Assembly: GCA_033064195.1 (NCBI GenBank)
Contig: JARBJD010000204.1
Location: forward strand, 62,001-126,000
Source of the DNA: Blattamonas nauphoetae
Taxonomy: Eukaryota; Preaxostyla; Oxymonadida
Direction of reading: 5' to 3'
Length of the DNA stretch: 64,000 nucleotides
Of the stretch, positions 12,801-24,413 are shown piece after piece; positions within the stretch are counted from its first letter, which is position 1; each line of letters opens with the position of its first letter. Made by a program: the position numbers and the translations under genes. The notes beneath the pieces were generated by a model. It was not told the DNA's origin and searched no databases. It saw only the letters and a list, made by a program, of their open reading frames with translations.

Positions 12801-15800
12801 CTCAACCATCCCCTCCCTCCCAACTCGGGGTATTGTCTCGTACTGGATCGGAATCTGCTTTACAAGGTGATTCCCCCCTGATCGACAACACGATGCTGGA
12901 ACAGGACTTCTTTGATCGAAAGATGGCGCCATCGATCACAAACTCGTTCCTGTTTGGAACAGAATGGGGAGATGGCAGTGCTGATGGACGAGCCGATGCT
13001 GTCTCTCCTCTCTTTGCGTTCTTCCCACTCTCACAGATCCACACGACGCCCGATCTGTTCTCGTCGGGTCTTCTTCCTGTGGAAATCATGGAGAAGAGTC
13101 TGGATGGAGTGAACGAGACCAGACGAGGTCTGTTCGAGACGTGGAAGGCAGCCCAACTCCCAATCACGAATTTAGGTCATTCTGACAAAGACGTAACATT
13201 CAAAGTTTCGTCCAGCGAGACCGTCCCTCATCCAATCGGCCGATTCCAGCTCTTCTTCCAACGTCCTGATGTGTCGTCGCTTGGAATGCTGCTGGTGTCG
13301 TGTATCTCGCATCTCGTGTCTGTGTGTCCAAACGCTTTCTTCGTTTTAAATTTGGACTCGACCGAGCTGAACTCCCACACCATGCGTGATCCGCTGCTTC
13401 TCACAGCCTTCCTTCCCCTCTATCTGCTGCCTCTTCCTCATCTTCACTCGCATCTGTCAGCGTTGATGTTCTCGTTTCTGATAAACACATTCTCCTGCAT
13501 CTCCACAACCCTCGAGCAGCCGACCCTCTCCAAACTCCATCTCCCGCTCTTCATTCTCTATTCCTTCCGCTTCGCAGCTCCCCTCTCATCGATCGTTCTG
13601 CTGAAAACATGTCTGCTTCTCTCTCTCCGCTCTCACGCACTGAGTCGAGTGAAGACCACGCATTATCATCCAACTCTCTTCTCCGACTCTGTCACTCTGA
13701 ACGAGTTGATCTCAACATCGTATTCGACAGACTCGTTCGATCTGGCGACGTTCGTCAGCTTCTTCGAGGGACAGGAGAAAGACGAAATCCTGTCTTGTCT
13801 GCCACCGTCGCTGGTGCGTCTTCTGTTTGTGTGCAAAGAGGAGAGGGGAAGTCAAGGGTATTCGTGGAATGGAGGGGGACCTCGCGAATGGGAGAAAGAC
13901 ATTGATGTTCGCAAGTCTTCGGATGACGTTGACATTTCTGTGTGTCTGTGCGAGCACAACTTCCCGCAGTTCCGAACATGTCGCTCTGCTCTCCTCTCGT
14001 CGTCGATCTTCCCATCGTCGCTGCTCAACACTGAAGACGTCACGATTCCTGTTCTTCACCTTTCATCATTAATTCGATTTGGGAGATGTTTCAATCTTCA
14101 TTCTCCACTCCTCTCTTACCACTCACTCAACACAAATACATTTTGTCCGATTTGGACCGCAGAAATGAATCGAACACTCCAGACGACACTTGACTCTCTT
14201 TTTGACCCATTTTTCACTTCCCTTCCTTCCGAACAAGCGGCGATTGCATTCCGAAGTCTGACACCATCACTGATCACTCATCCTTCCAAACAAGCAAAAG
14301 ATTTGGAGGAAACGAAAGCGTTCTTCCGACCGATTCTGAAGGTTGAGTCGATCGAGGACTGGTGGATGAATGGGACGTATTGGACGGAGATGAAGAGCAA
14401 AGGACTCCAACCCGAGCCATCGTTCAATTCACTCAAACCGTCCTTGGCTGTTCCGCATCCTCCCTTCTGTCTGATCGCTTACGAGGAATCTAAATTTGTG
14501 TCGAATGCTGGATTTTCGGTGAGTGATTCGAGCAGCGGGTTGATCTCGCATTCGATCCTGTTCGTCGACGCATTCCTTCCCAACACTCACGGAATCGTCA
14601 TGTCAACACTGACCCAACTCCTCGTGTCGCTGAAAGAAGATTCGGTTGTCTCGCCGATCCCTCTGCCGCTGTTCTTCCTTCCCTTCCACGTCCCTCCCCA
14701 AGACCGTCGTGCGAGTGATGCTGTGTCTCTGACACAATCGTTCGCCCAGTCTCTTCCTCGAAACAATCGTCTCTTCTCGTTTCCCTCGTGGCCTTCCCTC
14801 GCTCCTCACTCACTCTTTTCCACTCGACACAAGGCTTTGTCATCATCGTTCACGTCATCGCAGGCACACTCCTTTTTCCTCTTTCAATCATCTTTCCCAA
14901 TTCTGGCGCTGTTGGACTCGAAGGGATATCGAATGGTTGCAGCACTGAATGGCCGAGAAACAGGAATGAGACGAGACCAGCCTGGAAAGAACAGATTGGA
15001 GAATGTGGTTGTTGAGATGAGCAAAGTGATTGAGACAATCGTCCTGCACGACCACCTCGCCAGTCCAATCGAATGGAAAGAACGACAAAAAGAAGGCGTG
15101 GGTGATCTGGACATTGTGGTGGGACTGGTTGAAGACGACGAAGAATCGCAGATGGACGATTCAGTGACCGTTTCGTCGTATCCTCCAACCTTCTTCTCGT
15201 CTTCGCCATCGACTGTCCTTCTCGCCTCGTCACTTCTGAAGACAATCACACTTGTGTTGGTGTCGAACCCGTTCCTGCCCTTCATTCTGTCGACACCACT
15301 CACCCATCACTCGTCGCAACTGACAGCCAGTCCGTTCGCGTCGAACTCTCCTTCAGTTGCGATGCCGCTGAACTCGAAAGCAGTTCCACCCGCCTTCAAC
15401 CTCCAGTTTCTGCTTCATGCACTCTCACTCATCTTGATTCACTACGAAGTGGGGATGGAGGGATCAGAGATGAAAAAGAAATCGAAGAAGAAAGACGTTG
15501 ATGTGCCTCCATTCCCTCGCGTCCTCGCTCCTCTCCTGACCGTCCTGTCGTCTCTTCTCTCGTCATCCCTGTTGTTGTCATCTCCCCCGTTCTCATCACC
15601 TTCCCATCCACTCACTGAGTTCATTGAGATGCGAGGTCTGGTTCTTTTACATCGCGTCTACGCAACCATCATCTCGCCCGCAATCGCCTCTTACGCCTCG
15701 CTATCGTGCTCGAAGAAAGCGAGTCCAGCGGGACTTCCACTGATCTCTGTCACCCCTGCACTCCCCTCATTCATCTCCACCTCTCCCTCTCCTCACGAAT

Positions 15801-17797
15801 CGACAGCATCTCTTTTCTCGGCGATCTTTCCAGCAAGCGTGAACGAGAGTTTTGCGGCGATTCTTCAGATTGGGATTCTGTGCACAGATCATCTGACGCA
15901 GCTGCAGCTTCACGCCATCCGATTGGAGACGATGGGAGGAGGTCGTGACTTCTTCAGCAACGGACAGTGGGACGAGAAGGACAAGTCGCGTCTGTCGTTC
16001 AGTTGTTGGGAAAGTTCGACTGCGGAGTCAGGAATGAACAGTGCCAGAAGCACTCGCCAGCTGTCGACGGAAGGGAGGGATGAGAAGTCGTCGGAGAAGA
16101 AAGCGCAGAGTCTGACAGTGACAGACATGAAACAGACACACATCGTTCTATTTGGACAGATTCTGGCAGACTGCTTGGTTCACTGTCTGGTTGCTGTGTT
16201 GGAGTTGATCAGTGCTCATCGCGATGAGTCGTACCCAACACTTCTCGCGTGCTCTCTCCTCCTCCCAAACGTGCCTCACTCGCTCCCTGTCCCGTTCCTC
16301 CCGCTCTCCCAGAACATCCAAAACTGTTTCAAAGAGAAGTCTCCAAAAGACATCCCACACACCATTCCCTACCCACTGGTGATTCTCATCCATCTCGCTC
16401 TAGCGAGTCTCCTGCATCTGTTCAACTCGACGTTCCACGCCACCACGACAAGTCTCACGAAATCTCACAAACGAGTTGGGACAATGGCACTGACGGAGGA
16501 ATTGTTGGGCGAAGTGCGGAACCAGAAAATGACTGACAGCACCGAACCGAAGAAAGTGAACCGAGAAATCGAAGCAATCGAAGCAGGTGCGTCGTCGTCG
16601 GCTGTTCTGTATGCGCTGGTGATGGGCGAGAATCTGCTGCCTCTGCTTCTGCTGTTCATGATGGTCATGCCTGCTTCATTCCCTGTCCCCGAATATCCAA
16701 CCCAGCCGCCTTTCGATCTGCCTTCTCTCTTCCCCTCTGTCTTCTCCGGTCCATCATCAAACTTCTCGTTCCACACGACAGCGACAGAATCGCGTGGAGG
16801 AGGGAGTGTGATGTCAGCTCAGGCGATTCTGACGATGGAAGGACTGTCGTCGCTCGGAATCCAACCAACATCGAGTCTTCTCTCGCTGGAAGCAGGAAAA
16901 GTGATCTTCGCGCTGCTCAAATGCAACAAAACGGCGTTCGAACGATCTCTGACCCATCTGCACATCGAGTCTGGGGATCATCTCCTCTCGGACAGCCTGG
17001 AAGCGACTCTTCCTGAAGAAATCCTGAAATACATGCCAAGCACTGTGTTCTCTCCTGTTTCCATCCTAACCGCGTTGAAATCGCAACTTGTGTCATCACC
17101 TCCGATTTTCTACGCTTGGAAGGCGTACACAGATGAAAAGACGATTGTGGACGAGCAGATCAAGCGCGGAGAGAAGACCCAGGACGCTGACCGATTTGAG
17201 ATTGTTGGGGATTCACTGGCTGATTACCCATCGATCGAAGGAGCAGTGACGGAGCCGGATGCAGAAAGTGTCGTGGCCAAAGGACCAGAGAAACTGGAAA
17301 CCAGTCATTCGATGGTGTATTCCCGAGAAGCGTTCCAGAAACAACTTTTGAAGGAATCGAAGAGCGTGCTGTCGAGGAGTGCGCCGTTTGGAGTGGAGGA
17401 GAAGAGGTTGGATCCACACGAGAAGAAAATGTTGTATCAACAGGAACAACGTCGGATAGAGGAGAGGGCGAAGGATGAGAGGAGACGAAAGATGGATCGG
17501 ATTTTGGAGGCAGCGGGGTTGGAAGGGGGGAAGGAGGTTGGGAAGGTGAAGGGAAGTCTGTTGGAGGGAGAGGATACGTCGAGAAAGTGGATTCTGCACA
17601 AAGAACAGATTCTGGACGAGTTGTTCAAGATTGTGGCTCATTTGGGATCGAAGAAGAGAAAGGGCTTGCTTGGGAAGCACAAGAGCAAGAAGAAGGAGCT
17701 TGTGGATCTGCTGGACGTGGAACTTGTTGAACATCTGGTCGGCGAGAACAAGGAGCGAGAGAGGGTGAAGCTGGAGTCAATCTGGGGTCTAAATTGA
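6876..17797 (+). CDS. Giant protein (about 3550 aa), family not recognised
   Basis: Proposed exons are 6876-7136, 7286-9170 and 9288-17797. The two introns (149 and 117 bp) start GTTTGT and GTCTGA and end in pyrimidine-rich CAG; joining them keeps frame (3552 codons with TGA). More in-frame introns may be hidden. The N-terminal quarter is leucine-rich and helical-looking (Armadillo-like at best). Around residue 810 is TPRLIWGETDREEVRKEA, which loosely recalls the LIWN..TREELR motif of RME-8/DNAJC13, but I find no J domain HPD, so I do not assign it. Around residues 1580-1700 is a charged coiled coil followed by CHCHICTRIRK. Long Ser/Pro-rich stretches alternate with hydrophobic helical blocks. 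The C terminus (about 3420-3551) is a Lys/Glu/Arg-rich coiled coil. A scaffold or trafficking protein is possible, but this is only inferred from size and composition. Confidence 0.8.
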
Positions 17798-18044
17798 CAT
17801 TATTTTTGGTTTTCTGTCATGTTTTCTCATGTTTTTGCAGTTTTTTCTTTTTGTGACTATCATCTCAATTCAGTATGATTCTATTGGAGAAGATACTGCT
17901 CTCCTTTATTCGATTCATTGATCCTGCTGAAATGATTGAGTTCAACTGTGAGCTCGATTGGGGCATCTATTTCTCTCCAATCAGAAACTTCACATCGAGG
18001 ATGACATGACATAATGGGACAGCATTCGCCGAGATCCATTCGCA

Positions 18045-21000
18045 ATGATTAGATTTAACCTTCTGTTCGTCATCTGTTCACTGAACTGTGATTGGGATGA
18101 TTGTGGTGACACAACATTGCTGTCCCTGTCGCCAATCCTGACATCATTCTCGAACTCTACTCAAGATAGAAATGCAAAATCAGGATCGTTGTTGCTCCCG
18201 AAAGGCAATTTCATCGTATCGAATCATGTGGTGGAATCGAGTGATCTGACGATGACAGGAAATGAAACAAGGATCAGATTCAAGGATGATAGAAGCGGAA
18301 TGAAAGAGACTGGCAAGATGGATGGGAATATCGTCGGAATTGAAACGATGTTCGTGTTCATGAACAGCTCCGTTTATCTGTCGTCATTGGAGTTGGATTG
18401 TGGTGTTGAAGGAGTTGGGACAGCTCGCGTGTTGGGGTCTTGTGTGGTTGTGTCATTGTGTTCGATTCGTTCGAACATGGAATGCTCGCCATTTGTGGTT
18501 TGTTGGATGGGAGAGACAGACTGGAGCTCGATCACGGTGACATCCAGTTCTCACGTGTCATCGTGCTCTCCTTCTCTTCTTCCTCTGGTTCAGATTTGTG
18601 ACGACTCGATTCGCTCTGGCAAGACTGGATCAATTGAACAACTGGACCTAAATGACAAAAGTGACAGAACTGATGGATGGACACCGTCTGTTTCGATCAC
18701 AGGCTCTTGGATTGAGTTTGGTGATGGCGACTTGATTTTGGGGACAGGTCCTCTGATTGGCTCACTGGACAGAGCTGGAAATGAGGAAATCATGAAGTCT
18801 GTATCGACATCGTTGGTTGGTTGTGTTCTTGTGAACATGACATCACGAATGGAATCTGAATTGAATTCTGTTGGGAGTTGGTTTGGTCAGTCGATTGTTG
18901 GGAGTGTTGTGTCGTCATGTTCGAACCATCTTTATGGAACATCAATTCGTTCGCTGAATGGTGGAGGGAGTCTTCTGAGTCTGAACTCCTCCTTCGTCTC
19001 CTGCCTCGTGGATGCCACGAACGAGAACATGCCTTTCACAACCCACACTGAACTTACTGCCGACCATTCTCTCTTCTCGTTCAACCACTGCACGTTCAAA
19101 GGGTGCTCAACTACAAAAGGACAAGGTGGTGCAATCTCATGTAACAATATCAATGTCAATCTCAACGTCAAGTCTTGTTCGTTTGATACGTGTACTTCAA
19201 GCGATGATGCTGGAGCGGTCTACATCCAATTCAAATCAGACTTGACAAACAAGCTCACTCTTAAATCATCGTCTTTCATTTCTTGTTCCGCCTATGGTGA
19301 TGCCTGTCTGAGAATCACGAATCCCGGTGGGTCAACCATCTCAGAATGTGTCTTCATGGACTCGGAAGCCATTTCTTATGGTGGAGCAATAGAAATGTAC
19401 AGCTGGGATCCAGCGACAAAAGGAGGCGCCATCTCAAATTGTCTCTTCCAGAACTGCAAACAAACCAACCCAACATATCCATATGGAGGTGGAGTTATGA
19501 TTTTACAGGGCTGTCCATCTGTTCAGCTCTCTTCTCTCCTCTTCGAAGATTGTTCGGCTGCAACTGGAAGAGGTCATGTTCTCTACTGTTATTTAACTCC
19601 TTTTCCAACGTTTACCTCAACGACCATCTCAAGTTGTGCATCGTCTTCGAAGTACTCCTCAAGTCTAATCTTCGTTGAAAAGACAGGGCAGGATTTTAGC
19701 AATCTCCTCAACCGATCTCCAACCACAATCACCCTCACAGCACTCACCGCAGAAGTGGAAGGAACGGCAGCTGATGTGACAGTGACACTGGACAAGGAAG
19801 TGTCTGGAACATTGTTGGTTGTTGTGTCGAATGTTGAGGGAGAGCGAGTGGAAGTGACAGATGGGATTCCAAACATTGGTCGTGTTTTGAAGTTCTCGAT
19901 GTTGTCGTCGTCGATTGGATCGTGTTCTGTGTCGATTGGCGAGACTGGTCTTCTTCAGACACCTCTCTCTGACTATTTCGTCGTCGCTGCCTTTCTCCCT
20001 GGTCACCTCGTTTCATTTCCAACTTCATCACCGATCCTGAAAGCGTCGTGTCGACTCGGAAATGGAACGAACCATGCGTGGATCCAACTGACAGGTCTGA
20101 ACATCGCTCCTGGGACATACACAGTGACTCTGGTTGGGATAAGTGGATTCTCGTTTGATGTGACATTCATCGATGGAACAGATGAGAAGGGACGACCACT
20201 CTCGGAAGAGACATCAGTTCGACTTTTTGGAGAAGGCAGCTCACTGACCTTCGGTACCGAATACCAAATTGACGCAGTGCTCAACGCGACATCCAAAGAA
20301 CCACTCAATCTTGCCAAATTGATGTTGTCATTCACCACTCCTGCTTTCACCAGCAGAATCATTGGGATGGGAATGGAGACGCTGACACTGCCTCAGAAAG
20401 ATTCCATTTCAGTGCCTCTTTCTGGAGCAGACATGAAAGACACAACATATCTCGTTGAGGTGTCTCTTTTGGATGTCGTACTCGAAGAACCACTCTCCGC
20501 TGTCTTCTCAGCCAACTCTGGGACACTTGTTGGGAGAGTGTATTCGGCGAGTGGAAGTGAAGTGCCTCTCGAGTATGGAAAGACGTATGGAGTTGTGTCT
20601 GTGACGAACTCTGCTTTTGATGCTGTCTTGTTCAACCCTTTCTCATTCACTGTGCCAGCCGAACCAACCCGAATCAAGTCAATTGCATCAACCAGGCTGA
20701 TCCGAGAAAAGAGCGAAGTGACTGTTGAACTGACTGGAGTGAAGTTCTTTGATTCTCCTGCCCTCTTCGTCCACCTGAAGAACACAAACACAGGTCGAGC
20801 ATTCTCATCGCGTCTGACAATAAAGGATGCTGAAAGCTGTTCGGTGTCTTTCTCGACTGCTCAGTTCGAAGATGACACCCACCTCCAGTTTGGACTTGAT
20901 TATCTGGTGACGTCGATTGCATCGGTGGATGGGTTGAGCTCATTCTTGTTCAGTGAAGGATTGGAAGTGAGTGTTCCTTCTGCTCCAATTGTCGACACCA

Positions 21001-24000
21001 TCACTTCGTCTCTCTCTCCATCGTGCACGACCTTCCAAGTTTCGATGACTGGATCACATCTCCCACTGACTGGCTCATTCACAGCGACTCTCTCTCCCAC
21101 AGCGACGATAACTGTGAACTTTGTTGATAGAGTCGGAACCACGCCATGGCTGTCAGATGGGGTGGATGGGATGAAATTGAACACGACGTACACAATCATT
21201 GAACTCGCGAATGACGATGACGTGATTCTTGTGAAGCAGAAGACATTCACAACAACAAAAGGACCAACTCTGCTCTCGATCGACACACCGACACTGAAGA
21301 ACGACAACCCGAATATGATCGTGCTGACTCTGAATGGTGAGCGAATGCCTCTCAAAGCGACTTTTTCGGAGTTTTTGCTCGTCGTTGTTGAAAAGGATCA
21401 GTCGACAGAGATCTCGATTCCTGTGTCGTTCAGCACAAACTGGGTGGGAGGGGGAGAAGCAGTGGCCTACCCCTCTTCCACTTTGCAGTACTCGACGGCG
21501 TATTCTGTGCTCCGAATGACCAGCACAACTGTCCCTGTTTCAATCCCGTCGACAGTGACATTCACAACGCCAGCATCCCCAACTCGCATCATCTCAGCGT
21601 TTGGCTCACTCGACTCGAAAACTGGAAAAGAAGCTGAAATCTCGCTGACAGGGATTGGATTCCCTCAATCGAAAGATTTCACGATCATTGTTCGAGAGTT
21701 GGATGATCTCTCACAGCCGACAGGATCGTCAATTGAACTGTCGTCGTCATTCGCAGCTGAAGGATCATCGACATCGCACACGATGACCACACCGATCTTC
21801 GGAGAATCGAGTGCGAAACTTCAATTTGAGAAATCGTACGTGATCACAGATCTTTCGATTTCTGGAATGAGCACAGTTGTGGACAGTGATGTGACATTCA
21901 TCGTGCCAGCTGAACCATCTCGTCTGATTTCGATTGATCTGGCGACATATTCGAATCAAGACCGAGAAGTGTCGGTGTCTCTGTCTGGATTCAAACTCTC
22001 GGGGACATACTGGATTGTTCTTGAAAGCAACACGAGCATTGCCGATGTGAATGTGTCAGTTTCATTCTCAGAATCTGGGATTGGAGAACTGAAAGGGATT
22101 CTTTACTCGAAAGCGTTGCCATTGTCGATGAACATGACGTACGACACTTTGTACAAGATTGTTGGGATGGAAGACAGTTCTCAGAACCCGATCTTCTTCG
22201 AAAGTGGTCTGACCTTCTTTACGATGAAAGAACCAGCTCGTATTGAAGACGGAATGTGTCGACTGAACTCGAAGCGCGACAAAGTGATTGTGACGCTGAC
22301 TGGTCGAGTGCTGTCACCTGGAGATTATTCTGTTGTTCTCACCCACGTCGAAACAAGCAAGACGCGAACAATCGCTGGAAGTGTGAACACCGAAGGCAAT
22401 GTGGAATGCTCTCACACAGTCGACGCGAACGAGGCAGACAGTCTCGTGTTCGGAGAGACGTACTCGGTCAGCTCAGCTGATCGCGATGGAACACCCGTTC
22501 ATGTCACTTCTGGTCTCACTCTCGAAATCCCTCGTCCTCCAAAAGTGACCGAAGCGATCGTCCATCCGAGCACTCTGAACACAGCCGTGACGATTGAACT
22601 GCTGGGAACCGATCTGGATATGATGAAAGAATTCAAAGTCACTCTTCGTCCTTCTTTCTCTTTTGTTGTTCTGTTTTCCGATGCATCGCGAGGACACTCG
22701 CCCACACTTCGATTGGACTCGACGGAAGGACTTGCTCACAACAGCGAATACGTTGTGGAGTCGATTGTGGGAGTGGTTGACTCGGATGAGATGATCTTGA
22801 TTGATGGATTGATTTGGTTCAGAACGCCTGAACTTATTCTGATGGAAGTGATTGTGTCGTGGTCAGGAGTGGGAAGGGAGGGGGAAGAATGTGGGAGCCT
22901 GTCGACTCCGTGCGCGGCACTGTTGATTGGATGGGAGATGGGAAGGAAGAAAGGGGATATTGAGAAGTTGATTTTGAAGGTGAGAGACTCTGTGGAGAGT
23001 GGAGGAGTGGTTGTGGTTGGACGAGGGAGCGTGGAGGTTGGAGGAATGTTTGGAGAGAAAGGCCGAATGATGATTTCGGAGCAAGCAACACCAAACACGA
23101 AGTCGGAAAGTGTGTTTGTTGTGGATGGAGGAGAGGTTCTTCTTTTGGACTTGATTGTTTGTCTTCCTTCGTTTTCTTCTGTTTGGGGATGGCATGCTGT
23201 GTTCGTTGTGGGAGGGGAAGGAAGAGTGATTGTGGATGAAGTTGAGATAGTTTCGAGAGATGGAGAGAAAGCAGGAATGGGATTGGTTGATCTGAAACAA
23301 GGCCGATTGACCGTGGACGGTCTGTTTGTGCGAAATCTTGAGTTCTGCGAAGGCGTTGGATTGCTTCGATGTTTGGGAGGACGAAACGAGATTGGAACAG
23401 AAATGATGAATCTTGTTGTTGAGAACACGACACTGTCAGAAGCTGGGATTATTGCATTCTCGTCGACAGAGAAATCTTCAGAGATTTTGATGACCGACAG
23501 CGAGCTATGGAGAGTGCGATCGAGAGTTGGAGAAGGGACGGACACAGCACTGATTGCGATCGGAACAGGCCAGACTCGGCTGACGATCTCGAAGTGTGTG
23601 TTTTTCGAGAGTGGATGTTACGTGGGAAATGGAGAGAAGATTGGGCATGTCCTGCTCATCACACTCCACTCTTCGGACAAGCACGAGGCAGTCCAGCATG
23701 TTGATCTTGATGGTTGTCTGTTTGTGGACTGCGCAGGGAGGGATGGAAGAGAGGAGGGAGGAGTTCTGATTCGAAGTGGAGATGGATTGAGCCGAGTGAG
23801 TGTGAATGGAAGCTGGTTTGAAGAACGATCAGAATTGTCATCTCCTTCATCGTTCGATCGAGACTCGGAAGGGAGAGTGGTTGTGACTGCACGAAGGATG
23901 TCATATTTGGGATGGAAGAGAGCTGGGGTTGTGATTGAGCGAGGACGAAGACTTCCTGTGATTGATCGGAAAGGCTCAGGATTCTCGAATTGTGGTCTGA

Positions 24001-24062
24001 TTGTGGTCGGGACTGACGTTGAAAGAGCAAGGAACAAGCCTGAAGAGAATGATGAGCTCTGA
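18045..24062 (+). CDS. Large secreted beta-helix / Ig-like repeat protein (2005 aa)
   Basis: ATG 18045 opens a single uninterrupted frame ending TGA. It begins with a short signal peptide (MIRFNLLFVICSLN). Residues of about 50-540 carry right-handed beta-helix (pectin-lyase-like) coils with repeated short motifs such as FNHCTFKGCS, VKSCSFDTC and ISNCLFQNC. From about 560 to 1600 come roughly nine repeats of about 100-110 residues, each opening with a variant of FTVPAEPTRI and containing VSLSG..L..TY.V and FGTEY.I: an Ig-like or filamin-like beta-sandwich array. A second beta-helix-like region fills about 1620-1990. There is no C-terminal membrane helix or kinase domain, unlike its tandem neighbour, so this copy is probably secreted or has lost the tail. 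It is over 80% similar by eye to the next gene through the first 300 residues, which indicates tandem duplication. Confidence 0.85.
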   Translation: MIRFNLLFVICSLNCDWDDCGDTTLLSLSPILTSFSNSTQDRNAKSGSLLLPKGNFIVSNHVVESSDLTMTGNETRIRFKDDRSGMKETGKMDGNIVGIETMFVFMNSSVYLSSLELDCGVEGVGTARVLGSCVVVSLCSIRSNMECSPFVVCWMGETDWSSITVTSSSHVSSCSPSLLPLVQICDDSIRSGKTGSIEQLDLNDKSDRTDGWTPSVSITGSWIEFGDGDLILGTGPLIGSLDRAGNEEIMKSVSTSLVGCVLVNMTSRMESELNSVGSWFGQSIVGSVVSSCSNHLYGTSIRSLNGGGSLLSLNSSFVSCLVDATNENMPFTTHTELTADHSLFSFNHCTFKGCSTTKGQGGAISCNNINVNLNVKSCSFDTCTSSDDAGAVYIQFKSDLTNKLTLKSSSFISCSAYGDACLRITNPGGSTISECVFMDSEAISYGGAIEMYSWDPATKGGAISNCLFQNCKQTNPTYPYGGGVMILQGCPSVQLSSLLFEDCSAATGRGHVLYCYLTPFPTFTSTTISSCASSSKYSSSLIFVEKTGQDFSNLLNRSPTTITLTALTAEVEGTAADVTVTLDKEVSGTLLVVVSNVEGERVEVTDGIPNIGRVLKFSMLSSSIGSCSVSIGETGLLQTPLSDYFVVAAFLPGHLVSFPTSSPILKASCRLGNGTNHAWIQLTGLNIAPGTYTVTLVGISGFSFDVTFIDGTDEKGRPLSEETSVRLFGEGSSLTFGTEYQIDAVLNATSKEPLNLAKLMLSFTTPAFTSRIIGMGMETLTLPQKDSISVPLSGADMKDTTYLVEVSLLDVVLEEPLSAVFSANSGTLVGRVYSASGSEVPLEYGKTYGVVSVTNSAFDAVLFNPFSFTVPAEPTRIKSIASTRLIREKSEVTVELTGVKFFDSPALFVHLKNTNTGRAFSSRLTIKDAESCSVSFSTAQFEDDTHLQFGLDYLVTSIASVDGLSSFLFSEGLEVSVPSAPIVDTITSSLSPSCTTFQVSMTGSHLPLTGSFTATLSPTATITVNFVDRVGTTPWLSDGVDGMKLNTTYTIIELANDDDVILVKQKTFTTTKGPTLLSIDTPTLKNDNPNMIVLTLNGERMPLKATFSEFLLVVVEKDQSTEISIPVSFSTNWVGGGEAVAYPSSTLQYSTAYSVLRMTSTTVPVSIPSTVTFTTPASPTRIISAFGSLDSKTGKEAEISLTGIGFPQSKDFTIIVRELDDLSQPTGSSIELSSSFAAEGSSTSHTMTTPIFGESSAKLQFEKSYVITDLSISGMSTVVDSDVTFIVPAEPSRLISIDLATYSNQDREVSVSLSGFKLSGTYWIVLESNTSIADVNVSVSFSESGIGELKGILYSKALPLSMNMTYDTLYKIVGMEDSSQNPIFFESGLTFFTMKEPARIEDGMCRLNSKRDKVIVTLTGRVLSPGDYSVVLTHVETSKTRTIAGSVNTEGNVECSHTVDANEADSLVFGETYSVSSADRDGTPVHVTSGLTLEIPRPPKVTEAIVHPSTLNTAVTIELLGTDLDMMKEFKVTLRPSFSFVVLFSDASRGHSPTLRLDSTEGLAHNSEYVVESIVGVVDSDEMILIDGLIWFRTPELILMEVIVSWSGVGREGEECGSLSTPCAALLIGWEMGRKKGDIEKLILKVRDSVESGGVVVVGRGSVEVGGMFGEKGRMMISEQATPNTKSESVFVVDGGEVLLLDLIVCLPSFSSVWGWHAVFVVGGEGRVIVDEVEIVSRDGEKAGMGLVDLKQGRLTVDGLFVRNLEFCEGVGLLRCLGGRNEIGTEMMNLVVENTTLSEAGIIAFSSTEKSSEILMTDSELWRVRSRVGEGTDTALIAIGTGQTRLTISKCVFFESGCYVGNGEKIGHVLLITLHSSDKHEAVQHVDLDGCLFVDCAGRDGREEGGVLIRSGDGLSRVSVNGSWFEERSELSSPSSFDRDSEGRVVVTARRMSYLGWKRAGVVIERGRRLPVIDRKGSGFSNCGLIVVGTDVERARNKPEENDEL

Positions 24063-24413
24063 TTATCTCTTCGCGTTGATGGAAAGAACTGAGCTGGTAT
24101 GAAAACAAATTACTGTTCTTATTTTTCGTCTTTATTCTGGTATTTCATTTCACTATTGACTTAGTCTCAACTCTCTCTGAAACAACAACTGTGTCCGTGA
24201 ACTATGTTCGTTGAGACATTTATAGCTTGAAACAAACTCAGCACCTTCTCTACTCGATCCAACAGGAGATGAAAGATGAAAATTCGATGAACTTGCTCCA
24301 GCCATATTTGTCAATATAGTACGTGGGAGTCTCATCTAATTGTTAACAATCACACACTCACTTCAAGATTCAATGTGAAGTAATGGGATCTCAATTCCTT
24401 GATCACAATTGAA
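24063..24413. other. Spacer between tandem beta-helix paralogues
   Basis: About 350 bp with no gene. The short element TAATGGGA occurs upstream of both paralogues (about 18012 and 24381), followed within 25-35 bp by the ATG. It may be a shared promoter remnant from the duplication, but this is weak. Nothing else is seen. Confidence 0.35.

Noticed and set aside
22736-23545. Minus-strand Ser/Thr/Pro-rich frame of 269 codons
   Set aside because: Shadow of the beta-helix gene on the plus strand; low-complexity composition only.
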